In this document: positions 34,803 through 42,915 of the stretch, one piece after another
Layout of the letters: every line of letters begins with the position of its first letter
Position numbering within the stretch: position 1 is the first letter of the stretch
Assembly (NCBI RefSeq): GCF_001750685.1
Contig: NZ_CP017269.1
Location: 2,955,416-3,019,415 of the forward strand
Source of the DNA: Geosporobacter ferrireducens
GTDB lineage: Bacteria; Bacillota; Clostridia; Peptostreptococcales; Thermotaleaceae
Reading direction: 5' to 3'
DNA length: 64,000 nucleotides
Made by a program: the position numbers and the translations under genes
Notes under the pieces: model-generated
What the model was told of the DNA's origin: nothing
Databases searched by the model: none
Seen by the model: the letters and a program-made list of their open reading frames with translations, nothing else

Positions 34803-35967
34803 AAAAGGATATTTTAAAAAATACCAAAGCTTAATTAATTTTGTATTAGCCTTAGGCGTGTTTGTTTTTACCTTTTATATCTTAAGCAATAGTTTTATAG
34901 ATACCACAAAGTCTAAAACAATTATCTTGGATAAAAGCATATTCGATGATAATACATTAAGACCTGAACTAAAGCTAGTAGTGGAGAGCTTAGATAAATT
35001 CAGTTCCCCATATCATATTTTGAATATAAACATTTTAGATAGTAATTCCTTGCTGTATATCACACTTGAAGACAGAGAAAAGAGAGGTTCCTTCCGCGAG
35101 AATTCTTTAAGTCTTCAACTATTAAATATAGTTAACAAGACAGCTCATCAAATAGTTAATGAAAATGCCTATTCTTTTAGCTCTTCACCTGATGGAAAGA
35201 TTTTGCTATATACTACTGGTAACGATACTAGAGAAACTCAAATATATGATCTAGAAAAGCAAGAGGTTGTAAAATCCTTTAAGGGTACTGGGCATCAAAT
35301 ACTACCTGATGGAAATCGCTATATTGGAATGGATGATGATAATCTATTTATACAAGAAATAGAAAGCGGCATGAAAAAGAATATAATTAGCTTATCAGCT
35401 TTTTATGAAAAACAAAAAGGGACTCAAGAAATTAATAAAAGTATTAATGGTATCAATCTAAAGCATTTAATATCTACCAAATATAAGTTTTCAATAGATG
35501 GAAACAAGGTATATTTTCTAGCCTCTTATGGAGACGGTGTAGCGATATATATGTTGGATTTAAATAATGATAATTCATTGGAGGTATTATCTACAGGATT
35601 TGTTGTTGATTTTACTCTAGTAAGCAGCAGAAATTTAATGCTCAGAGGAAATATTAACGGCGAAGAGGGGATTTTTATTTATAACACCGAAGACAAAACC
35701 TACAAGACAATTATAAAGGGGAACATCTATTATTTTGATATTACCTCCGATGGCAAACTTGCCTATATACTTCAGAATACAAAAGGCTCCAATGAATTAC
35801 ACATTGCCTATTATGATGGTGAAATGATTAAATCTGATGAAATAATATATATAGATACAAATTATGTAACCTTCATAGGGTGGACTAAAGGAGGAAATCA
35901 GCTTTATTATGTAAGTGACAATATTAGTAGAAGTGAAATACTGAGATTTAATTTTAAAAGATTATAG
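34774..35967 (+). CDS. Membrane-anchored beta-propeller-like protein coupled to the kinase
   Basis: About 390 residues. An N-terminal signal anchor (LINFVLALGVFVFTFYILS) is followed by an outside domain rich in repeated beta motifs such as YSFSSSPDGKILLYTTGND, YKFSIDGNKVYFLASYGD, FDITSDGKLAYILQN and FIGWTKGGNQLYYVSDN. This is the TolB/WD40-like propeller pattern. Overlap with the kinase gene suggests an accessory sensor. The exact start is uncertain: the first codon of the frame is inside the kinase gene, and a GTG four codons later overlaps GGAGG. Confidence 0.65.
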   Translation: MYLEVRAIFKKGYFKKYQSLINFVLALGVFVFTFYILSNSFIDTTKSKTIILDKSIFDDNTLRPELKLVVESLDKFSSPYHILNINILDSNSLLYITLEDREKRGSFRENSLSLQLLNIVNKTAHQIVNENAYSFSSSPDGKILLYTTGNDTRETQIYDLEKQEVVKSFKGTGHQILPDGNRYIGMDDDNLFIQEIESGMKKNIISLSAFYEKQKGTQEINKSINGINLKHLISTKYKFSIDGNKVYFLASYGDGVAIYMLDLNNDNSLEVLSTGFVVDFTLVSSRNLMLRGNINGEEGIFIYNTEDKTYKTIIKGNIYYFDITSDGKLAYILQNTKGSNELHIAYYDGEMIKSDEIIYIDTNYVTFIGWTKGGNQLYYVSDNISRSEILRFNFKRL

Positions 35968-36004
35968 AGTCAAAGACGGTTTCTCTTGGCTCTATTTTAT
36001 ACAA

Positions 36005-36051
36005 GAAACCGCAGTTACAGTGATACGGTGAACACTAGCATAGGAAAGTTT
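36005..36051. repeat. Hairpin repeat, copy 3 (degenerate)
   Basis: GAAACCGCAGTTACAGTGATACGGTGAAC matches the left half of the family unit in segments. The right half (CTAGCATAGGAAAGTTTC) has decayed and no longer pairs well. Confidence 0.55.
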
Positions 36052-36131
36052 CAATAGAGAGCGGGAACATGTAAAATTTTTAATAAAGAAGCTACTTAAT
36101 TATTGAATATTTTAATTAAAATCTGTACAAT

Positions 36132-36163
36132 ATAGTTAATATTAAATATTAAATATTAACTAT
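36132..36163. promoter_or_regulatory. Candidate PadR autoregulatory operator
   Basis: ATAGTTAAT at 36132-36140 is mirrored by ATTAACTAT at 36155-36163, 22 bases before the padR start codon. TATTAAATATTAAA repeats fill the middle. The arms match the perfect palindrome at 36776-36793. Confidence 0.6.
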
Positions 36164-36185
36164 ATTTATTGATTGGAGATTGCAA

Positions 36186-36755
36186 ATGTCTAGAATAATT
36201 GTTCTTGGTTTATTATTCAAGAGTCCTATGCATGGGTATGAGATGCAACAAATTCTACAAGAAGAACGTATAGACTTATGGGCGAATCTTTTGCCTAATT
36301 CAATATACTTTGCACTAAAACAAATGCAAAAGGAGGGATTTGTAAAAGTAAGAAATACTGAAAAAACAGGACATAGAACTCGTGTAATATATGAAATTAC
36401 TGAGGAAGGAAAGAAAGAGTTTTTCAGACTTTTAAAAGGGGCTTTAGGTACTCCATTTCGCAGATACCCTGCGGATATCTATACATCACTATCTTTTTTA
36501 AATGTATTACCTAAAAGTGAAATTAGGGTAGCAATACAAAAAAATATTAGCTCCTTAGAGAAGGATATCTCTCTATGGGAGCGGGGGAAAGAAAAAAAGA
36601 CAAAGCATTTTAGTATGAAAGAACCTCTCAATGCAATATTTGAAAATGGAATTGAGCATATAAAAGCTGATTTAAAGCTGCTATATTATATTAAAGATAA
36701 TCTTGAAACAATTCTAAATTATATTAAAGAATGCGATGAAAAAGGAGAAATATAA
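36186..36755 (+). CDS. PadR-family transcriptional regulator
   Basis: 189 residues. ATG at 36186, seven bases after GGAG; the upstream TTG at 36180 is disregarded. The N-terminal winged helix has the PadR signature VLGLLFKSPMHGYEMQQIL and a wing with YEITEEGKKEFFRLL. The C-terminal half is a helical dimerisation domain. Probably represses itself and the following alpha/beta-hydrolase gene through the ATAGTTAA palindromes on both sides, and perhaps the metallo-hydrolase 8 kb upstream. Confidence 0.87.
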   Translation: MSRIIVLGLLFKSPMHGYEMQQILQEERIDLWANLLPNSIYFALKQMQKEGFVKVRNTEKTGHRTRVIYEITEEGKKEFFRLLKGALGTPFRRYPADIYTSLSFLNVLPKSEIRVAIQKNISSLEKDISLWERGKEKKTKHFSMKEPLNAIFENGIEHIKADLKLLYYIKDNLETILNYIKECDEKGEI

Positions 36756-36775
36756 CTCCTTATAATTTTAAAAAT

Positions 36776-36793
36776 ATAGTTAAACTTAACTAT
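36776..36793. promoter_or_regulatory. Perfect palindromic operator (PadR)
   Basis: ATAGTTAA-AC-TTAACTAT, eight-base arms with a two-base centre, lies between padR and the hydrolase gene, 20 bases before the latter's start. Confidence 0.65.
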
Positions 36794-36813
36794 TTGAAGG
36801 GAGAAATGTATTA

Positions 36814-38070
36814 ATGAAAGATATTATATCAATTAAAGAAAAACGTATAATGATTGATGGGCATCTACAATTCAATATAAAGGGATTATCTTCATATCAA
36901 GAGGTAACATTACAAGCAGAAGCACAAGATGATATTGGCCGCACATGGAAATCATTTGGGATTTTTATAGCAGATGAAAATGGGAATATTGAATTAGATA
37001 AAAGTTCTCCTATAAAGGGCAGTTATATGAATTGCAGCCCAGAAGGACTTCTATGGTCTATGACACCAGAGAATAATAATGAGCTACCATTATTCTTAAA
37101 AACTACCTTAAAACCTTTTAAAATCACCTTACGCTTGATATCAGAAGAAGTAGTGTTAGATGAAAAAATTATACAAATGGATTTTCTTGATCCTAATACT
37201 GAAATGGTTACAATCGAAAACGAGATTATTGGAAAGTATTTTAGACCAAGTAACAAAACAAATCTGCCTGCTATACTTGTTTTAGGTGGGTCTTCAGGTG
37301 GGTTTATATGGTCAGAGCAAGTAGCCTCTGTACTTAGTTCAAGGGGATATGCGGCTCTAGCTTTAAATTACTTTGACTATCAATCAACCTATGGTGTACC
37401 GAATCAACTTATAGAAATTCCATTAGAATATTCATTGAAAGCATTAGATTGGTTACGTAATCGACCTGAAGTTAATACGAATAAAATAGGTATAATAGGA
37501 ATTTCTAAGGGTGCCGAGCTATCATTATTAATTGCTTCTATTTCATCATATAGTCTAGCTGGAGTAATTGCATATTCGCCTTCTTCCCATATTTTTGAAG
37601 GAATTGCTATGGGTGAGCACCCGAAGAAGTCCTCATGGTCTTTTAATGGAGAGCCTATGAACTTTATTAGATATCCTGAAGACACGTCCTTTAATATGAA
37701 TATGGATTCTGCTACGCTATTGGAAATCCATGCAAGAGCATTAAGGCAAGCTTCTCCTCAACAAAAAGAAGAATCTCGAATAAAAGTTGAAAAAATAAAT
37801 TGCCCTATCCTCATGATTTCAGGTGAGAAGGATCATACTTGGCCTTCAAAGGAGATGTGCGACAGCATAAAAAGAACTTTAGATATGAAAAGTTATTCTT
37901 ATAAACATGAACATCTTAACTTCTCTGAGATGGGACATGCTTTCTTTGTACCTAATATTCCACCTATTGTAGATAGTTGCAAAGTAATGCCAGCAGATGT
38001 TAGTAGGGCAAATAGAGTAGCATGGGATAAGTCAGTAGAGTTTTTAGATATTAATTTGAAAACAAATTAA
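36814..38070 (+). CDS. Acyl-CoA thioester hydrolase/BAAT family protein
   Basis: 418 residues with the two-domain layout of bile-acid-CoA:amino acid N-acyltransferase relatives. An N-terminal immunoglobulin-like domain (about 1-140, LQAEAQDDIGRTWKSFG) precedes an alpha/beta-hydrolase domain. The nucleophile is Ser231 in IGISKGAE (some family members have Cys), the acid is likely Asp in GEKDHTWPS, and the base His is in EMGHAFF. Bacterial members are usually thioesterases of unknown acyl substrate. ATG behind GAAGGGAG. It is controlled by the adjacent PadR by context. Confidence 0.82.
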   Translation: MKDIISIKEKRIMIDGHLQFNIKGLSSYQEVTLQAEAQDDIGRTWKSFGIFIADENGNIELDKSSPIKGSYMNCSPEGLLWSMTPENNNELPLFLKTTLKPFKITLRLISEEVVLDEKIIQMDFLDPNTEMVTIENEIIGKYFRPSNKTNLPAILVLGGSSGGFIWSEQVASVLSSRGYAALALNYFDYQSTYGVPNQLIEIPLEYSLKALDWLRNRPEVNTNKIGIIGISKGAELSLLIASISSYSLAGVIAYSPSSHIFEGIAMGEHPKKSSWSFNGEPMNFIRYPEDTSFNMNMDSATLLEIHARALRQASPQQKEESRIKVEKINCPILMISGEKDHTWPSKEMCDSIKRTLDMKSYSYKHEHLNFSEMGHAFFVPNIPPIVDSCKVMPADVSRANRVAWDKSVEFLDINLKTN

Positions 38071-38128
38071 GTGAACAGTTCCGATAATATCTACTAAAAT
38101 GATTCTAATAAAGTAATATTAACCAAAT

Positions 38129-38187
38129 AAAAACCACCGTTATACCTGTTACGGAGAACCGTACCATAAATGACTGCGGTTTTTTTT
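38129..38187. repeat. Hairpin repeat, copy 4
   Basis: AAAAACCACCGTTA, TACGG-AGAA-CCGTA and ATAAATGACTGCGG followed by T8. Here the T-run is long enough to serve as a terminator for the upstream hydrolase gene. Confidence 0.7.
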
Positions 38188-38335
38188 ATAGAAATTTGGT
38201 ATTTAGAATGTGTTGAACGAATTACCATAATGCAGTCTTTTCAATGGATTCAATTTGAACTTACGTTGATTGATTTTATTCATTCTCCAAGTTATACTTA
38301 TAACGATTGAACGTGTTCAAGAAGGGAGAATGAAG

Positions 38336-39310
38336 ATGAGTACAATAAATAGAATTACCATAAAAAAAATAGCAGTGATTATCATTTTTGTATTAATAAG
38401 CACAACTGTTGTTTTTCTAGGGATTCAGCACAAGCGATTTTCAAAAGTTAAATTGGACCAGATTGAGAAAGCGAAGGGTAAAAGTATCGTAGTTGAAACT
38501 GAGGAGGGAACCATTGAATATGCAATCTCTGGCAAAGGAGATCCTGTTCTAATGATTCATGGTGCTGGAGGCGGATATGACCAAGGCTTGCTGCTGGCAG
38601 ACAGATTCCTGCCAAAGGATTCCATGGTGATTGCAGTGTCCAGATTCGGATATCTAGATACTCCATTGCCAGAAGAGCCTACCCCAGATCATCAAGCCAC
38701 TCTCTATAGGGACTTACTGGATAAATTGGGAATAAACAAAGTTCATGTAGTAGCTGTCTCTGATGGAGGACCCTCTGGGTTGAAATTTACCATAAAGTAT
38801 CCAGAACGTGTGAAATCACTTACAATGATGTGCGCAAAAAGTAAAACGCCACCAAAGCTGACAACTGTTCAGTCAATCGTTTTTGGAACGATATTTCATA
38901 ATGATTTTCTATTCTGGATGATTACAGAGTATATCCAGTCAGATTTGTTGAATGTATTGGGGGTATCTAAAAAAGTTCAGGAAAAAATGACAGAAGATGA
39001 AATACAGATGGCTAAGGAATTTTTTGAAATGATGAATCCTATTTCCTTGAGAAAAAAAGGGATTTTCAATGCAAATATTCAATTTAAAGAATTGTCACCT
39101 GAAGACTATCCGATTTGGGAGATAAAAGCGCCAACATTGGTGATTCATGCTGAAGATGATACGCTACAGCCGTTTTATTATGCTGAATACACTCACGAAA
39201 AAATTCCAAATTCTACTTTGCTCTCTTTTAAGGAAGGTGGACATATGTTTTTCAGCCATCATGAGGAAATTTCTGAAGCTATAAAGCATTTTTTTAGCAA
39301 CGGGTTTTAA
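38336..39310 (+). CDS. Alpha/beta-hydrolase, membrane-anchored
   Basis: About 324 residues from ATG 38336, seven bases after GAAGGGAG. One N-terminal transmembrane helix (IAVIIIFVLISTTVVFLG) anchors it. Hydrolase motifs are the oxyanion region VLMIHGAGGGYDQG, nucleophile Ser in VVAVSDGGPSG, acid Asp in VIHAEDDTLQP and base His in KEGGHMFF. The following TetR gene is 10 bp away and probably regulates it. The substrate is not evident. Confidence 0.82.
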   Translation: MSTINRITIKKIAVIIIFVLISTTVVFLGIQHKRFSKVKLDQIEKAKGKSIVVETEEGTIEYAISGKGDPVLMIHGAGGGYDQGLLLADRFLPKDSMVIAVSRFGYLDTPLPEEPTPDHQATLYRDLLDKLGINKVHVVAVSDGGPSGLKFTIKYPERVKSLTMMCAKSKTPPKLTTVQSIVFGTIFHNDFLFWMITEYIQSDLLNVLGVSKKVQEKMTEDEIQMAKEFFEMMNPISLRKKGIFNANIQFKELSPEDYPIWEIKAPTLVIHAEDDTLQPFYYAEYTHEKIPNSTLLSFKEGGHMFFSHHEEISEAIKHFFSNGF

Positions 39311-39320
39311 GGAGGTTACT

Positions 39321-39887
39321 ATGTTAGAAATAAAAGCACAACTAATTAGATCGGTCATAGCCTTGCTTGATGACGGGTTTGACGTTGAAGAGTTAACTGT
39401 TAGGCAGATCGCATACGAAGCACATATATCTACTGGGTTGATTAATTATCATTTTGGTAGCAAATGGAACTTGATTGTGGCAGCTATTTCTTCCATAATC
39501 GATGATGCTGCCACCGAAGCCTTTCAGACATTGTCAAATCTTAACGACACTCCAAAACAGCAACTGAGGACATTTTTGAAAGCTATGGCTATGGTGGTAT
39601 GTAAGTACCAAAAGTATACAAGTGTACTTATTAGAGATGAGATACTCAGTGATCGTTTCAGCACACCAGAAACAATTGTAGGTCTGTTAAAAGAAATAAA
39701 ACCTGATTTATCGGAAAAAGAGATCAAATATCTTGCTATTCAAGTTATTGCGCCAATTCAATATGTCTTTCTGAAAGAAGGCGGATTAAGAAAGTACTTG
39801 GGTGAAGAACAAGATAATTCTCATACTAATGCATTAGATGATTACGAGGAAATAATGGAAGTTTTTCTAAAGACATTACGTATCTAG
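39321..39887 (+). CDS. TetR-family transcriptional regulator
   Basis: 188 residues. ATG behind AAGGAGG. The N-terminal HTH is LTVRQIAYEAHISTGLINYHFGSK, the classic TetR three-helix motif. The remainder is a helical ligand/dimer domain. It is translationally linked to the alpha/beta-hydrolase gene, so it likely controls that pair. Confidence 0.88.
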   Translation: MLEIKAQLIRSVIALLDDGFDVEELTVRQIAYEAHISTGLINYHFGSKWNLIVAAISSIIDDAATEAFQTLSNLNDTPKQQLRTFLKAMAMVVCKYQKYTSVLIRDEILSDRFSTPETIVGLLKEIKPDLSEKEIKYLAIQVIAPIQYVFLKEGGLRKYLGEEQDNSHTNALDDYEEIMEVFLKTLRI

Positions 39888-39935
39888 CAATCTCTCTCAA
39901 CAATGATGAAAGTCTTATGAAAATGCTATATCTAG

Positions 39936-40136
39936 CTACCAAAAGGGTAAGTAAGAAATAGAACAGGGCCTATGCCGATGGGGCATCTGTACAACACCTA
40001 CTTTTGTATCCATCAGTCTTTTTACAATTTCCGCATTTGTACCTGGAAAGTCAGCTGTTCCATCAGAGATTGAATTTGGATTTAGAACACAATGACATAC
40101 AAATGCTATTTTTTTACTTCTTACATCGTTGAACAT
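39936..40136 (-). pseudogene. DUF523-like (TudS-type) N-terminal remnant
   Basis: An ATG-started frame behind GAAGGAGAGG reads KKIAFVCHCVLNPNSISDG, then FPGTNAEIVKRLMDTKVGVV. This resembles the start of Cys-rich DUF523-type desulfidase proteins. After about 55 residues the match is lost (HRHRPCSISYLPFW) and the frame ends, so the catalytic C-terminal part is missing. Confidence 0.5.
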
Positions 40137-40254
40137 AAAAAACCTCTCCTTCTTTATTTTAGCATCTTAAGTTTTCTGTTTTTTCCCTGTTGAATTGTTC
40201 ACCTAACATTTCGCTTTGTCGAAGCCTTTGAGCTTGACCCCAAAAGAATGATGA

Positions 40255-40515
40255 TAAGTTGGTACAAGAATGTTATGGCGAAGGGGAAAAGTTATTTAAT
40301 TTTTTAAAAGACGCATTAGATGAGGGAATTAAAGAAGGCACTATCTTAGAGAGCATTGATGTAGTAAATACAGCTCTCGTTTTGTGGCAAGCATAGTAGG
40401 GGTATTGAATACATCTAAAAAGAAGGAAAAGTATTTAATTCATTATCACAACAAAAAACCGTCAGAATTGGTAGATGAAGCTTTCAAATTCTTACTTCGT
40501 TCTATTGAAAAATAA
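40255..40515 (+). pseudogene. TetR C-terminal remnant with frameshift
   Basis: No start codon. VQECYGEGEKLFNFLKDAL and IKEGTILESIDVVNTALVLWQA run to a stop at 40396. One base over, the frame continues as SIVGVLNTSKKKEKYLIH and ends FKFLLRSIEK before TAA at 40513-40515. It is the ligand-domain end of a TetR regulator whose DNA-binding part is gone. Confidence 0.5.
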
Positions 40516-40541
40516 GTTAATATAGATAGGAGTTGAGGAAC

Positions 40542-41285
40542 ATGAAAAAACGGAAGATTATTTTAGGCACTATGATTTTAGTCATATGTATAATTATATT
40601 TTTCATAATAAGCCCGGAAGGAAAAAAAGTTATAAACTTAAAGAATGACATGGCTGGCAGTAGTGTTATAGTAGACATTTATAAAGGAGAACATTATCTC
40701 CATGATTTTAAAGTAAATTATTTGATTACTATAAAGACGCCACCCCAGATGGCTATATGGGTTGAAGATCTAGAGGGAAATTATATTGATACTCTTTATG
40801 TTACAAGGAAAACCGTTAATCAAAGCTGGAGTAAGGCTCCCTCCGATCCTACTTTAAAAGATCAAATTCAGCGTAAAGAATCTCTTCCATACTGGACCCA
40901 TAAACGGGGGGACAGCCAAATAGCGCCTGATGCTATTACCTCCGCAACTCCAAAGGGCAATTTAGAACTTAATACAAAACTAAATACAGCAAAAGATCAA
41001 TTTGTTGTTTTAGCAGAAATAAACATGTCAACTGATTTTAACGAATACTACCCAAAAGAAGCAATCCAAGGGGATAATAATTATTCCGGCGGTGAATTTG
41101 GGAGCGGTCAGCCATCAATAATATACGCTGCTACTATAAATGCTGCTGACAATAAAACATATGAATTAGTACCGATAGGACATAGTAGTCCTGATGGAAG
41201 TAATGGAAACCTGTATAGCGATCTAACTAAGTTGACAACAGCGAAGAACATTGTTGACAAAATTGCTTTCACAATAAACCGATAA
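40542..41285 (+). CDS. DUF2271-type exported protein
   Basis: About 247 residues from ATG 40542, behind GTTGAGGAAC. An N-terminal signal anchor (ILGTMILVICIIIFFIIS) is followed by an extracytoplasmic domain with MAIWVEDLEGNYIDTLYVTR, SLPYWTHKRGD and DAITSATPKGN, features of DUF2271/periplasmic flavin-reductase-associated proteins. A flavodoxin gene follows 45 bp later, suggesting an electron-transfer setting. Role not established. Confidence 0.65.
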   Translation: MKKRKIILGTMILVICIIIFFIISPEGKKVINLKNDMAGSSVIVDIYKGEHYLHDFKVNYLITIKTPPQMAIWVEDLEGNYIDTLYVTRKTVNQSWSKAPSDPTLKDQIQRKESLPYWTHKRGDSQIAPDAITSATPKGNLELNTKLNTAKDQFVVLAEINMSTDFNEYYPKEAIQGDNNYSGGEFGSGQPSIIYAATINAADNKTYELVPIGHSSPDGSNGNLYSDLTKLTTAKNIVDKIAFTINR

Positions 41286-41330
41286 ATTATAGTTGTTTAC
41301 TTTTTTAGGAATCGAAAGGAGTATCAAACT

Positions 41331-41789
41331 ATGAAAGCATTAGTAATATACTCTTCCATACATCATGGTAATACAGAAAAAATTGCTAAGGAAATCAGCA
41401 ATATCCTTCAAGGAGATTTAGTACAATTTAGCGACTTTAGGGAGAATATATTGGAGGATTATGATTTGATTGGCTTTGGCTCAGGAATCTTTCATGGGAG
41501 GCATCACCATACCGCTATTAAAATAGCTCAAAATATAAATGTTAAGGGAAAGGATACTTTTATTTTTTCAACAAGTGGAAGTGGTCAGATAAAATATAAT
41601 AAAGTATTAGCAGATATTTTAGCAAGTAAAGGTGCTAATCTGGTCGGTGAATTTTCCTGTAGGGGTTATAATATCTATGGCTTATTCAAATGGATTGGCG
41701 GGATAGGAAAAGGTCGTCCCAATGAAAAAGACCTGCTTAAAGCAAGGGAATTTGCCCATGATTTGCTAAAGAAAGTGATGTCAAACTGA
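41331..41789 (+). CDS. Flavodoxin-domain protein
   Basis: 152 residues with the FMN phosphate loop SSIHHGNTEKIA at the N-terminus and a second flavin loop FSTSGSGQIKYN. It resembles small flavodoxin/HemG-like proteins that carry electrons in the cytoplasm. ATG behind CGAAAGGAG. It pairs with the exported DUF2271 protein upstream. Confidence 0.82.
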   Translation: MKALVIYSSIHHGNTEKIAKEISNILQGDLVQFSDFRENILEDYDLIGFGSGIFHGRHHHTAIKIAQNINVKGKDTFIFSTSGSGQIKYNKVLADILASKGANLVGEFSCRGYNIYGLFKWIGGIGKGRPNEKDLLKAREFAHDLLKKVMSN

Positions 41790-41802
41790 AAAGATAAAGG
41801 AC

Positions 41803-41828
41803 AAGGGGACAGGCACATTGTCCCTTTT
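41803..41828 (+). terminator. Stem-loop terminator after flavodoxin gene
   Basis: AAGGGGACA-GGCACA-TTGTCCCTTTT forms a stable stem ending in a T-run, 14 bases after the stop codon. The GGGGACAGG core also resembles REP-type hairpins. Confidence 0.65.
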
Positions 41829-41868
41829 AGTTGCAATTGAGCTAAAAGAATAACTGCTAAAACTTTAT

Positions 41869-41921
41869 AAAAAACCGCAGTTACAGCAATACGGCGAACT
41901 GTACCATAAGTGACTGCGGTT
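41869..41921. repeat. Hairpin repeat, copy 5
   Basis: AAAAAACCGCAGTTA, TACGG-CGAA-CTGTA and ATAAGTGACTGCGGTTA. The following ~40 bases (CTTGATGGAAGCAATGG, AGATACTAGG) are shared with the sequence after copy 7, so the repeat unit is longer than the hairpin in these two copies. Confidence 0.7.
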
Positions 41922-42122
41922 ACTTGATGGAAGCAATGGAAGATACTAGGGCAAAAAAGGAATTAGACATAGGGCCCATTTGATTGTCTGAGCAATATTT
42001 TTATGATATCCTGAAACTGGGGAACAGCTATAAAATAGAAATAGTAAAATAATTTATTTAAAAGCGAACACAGACGAAACGTCTCTGTATTTCTCAATAC
42101 AATAGAAATGGAGAACGGACCC

Positions 42123-42914
42123 ATGGAAAATAAGAAAGAAGCTGTCATAAAGATTGAAAATTTACAAATGAGCTTTGGCACTAAAGAAGTGTTAAAGGGA
42201 ATCTCCCTCGAGATATATCCCGGACAGATTATTGGATATATTGGGCCTAATGGAGCGGGAAAAAGTACCACGATAAAGATCATGCTTGGGTTGTTGGAAG
42301 GATATAAAGGAGATATTAAAATCTTCGGGAATGAGCTGTTAAAAGATAATATCGAATACAAGAAAAGAATCGGATATGTACCTGAAAGTGCGGAGATTTA
42401 TGATACGCTTACCGCTAGAGAATATTTAATGTTTATTGGAGATCTTTATGGTAAGGATCCAAAACAAATAGAAAAAAAAGCAGCGAAATTAATGAAAATT
42501 TTTGGAATTGAAGAGGTAATTGATGCAAGAATATCGTCATATTCCAAAGGGATGAAGCAAAAGACGATGATTATTTCAAGCTTGTTGCATAATCCGGACA
42601 TACTATTTTTAGATGAACCATTAAGTGGTTTGGATGCTAATAGTGTTATTCTTGTAAAGGAGTTACTGGCTGCATTGGCAAAGCAAGGAAAGACGATCTT
42701 TTACTCATCCCATATTATGGATGTCGTCGAGAAAATCAGTAATCGGATTATCTTACTGAGGGATGGAGAAATTTTGGCGGATGGAAGCTTTGAGGAACTA
42801 AGAAGACAGTCACAAGATAAGTCCTTAGAGCAGATTTTCAACCAACTTACGGGATTTAATGAACATCAGTCAATTGTAGAAGAGTTTATATCCATAATTA
42901 CAGAGGAGCATTGA
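42123..42914 (+). CDS. ABC exporter ATP-binding protein
   Basis: An ATPase of about 263 residues; ATG 42123 lies six bases after GGAGAACGG, and ATG 42108 is the alternative. Walker A is GPNGAGKST, signature YSKGMKQK, Walker B ILFLDEPLSGLD, switch His in SSHIMDVVEK. It is of the ABC-2 exporter class. The permease gene begins two bases after its stop. Confidence 0.85.
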   Translation: MENKKEAVIKIENLQMSFGTKEVLKGISLEIYPGQIIGYIGPNGAGKSTTIKIMLGLLEGYKGDIKIFGNELLKDNIEYKKRIGYVPESAEIYDTLTAREYLMFIGDLYGKDPKQIEKKAAKLMKIFGIEEVIDARISSYSKGMKQKTMIISSLLHNPDILFLDEPLSGLDANSVILVKELLAALAKQGKTIFYSSHIMDVVEKISNRIILLRDGEILADGSFEELRRQSQDKSLEQIFNQLTGFNEHQSIVEEFISIITEEH

Positions 42915-42915
42915 T

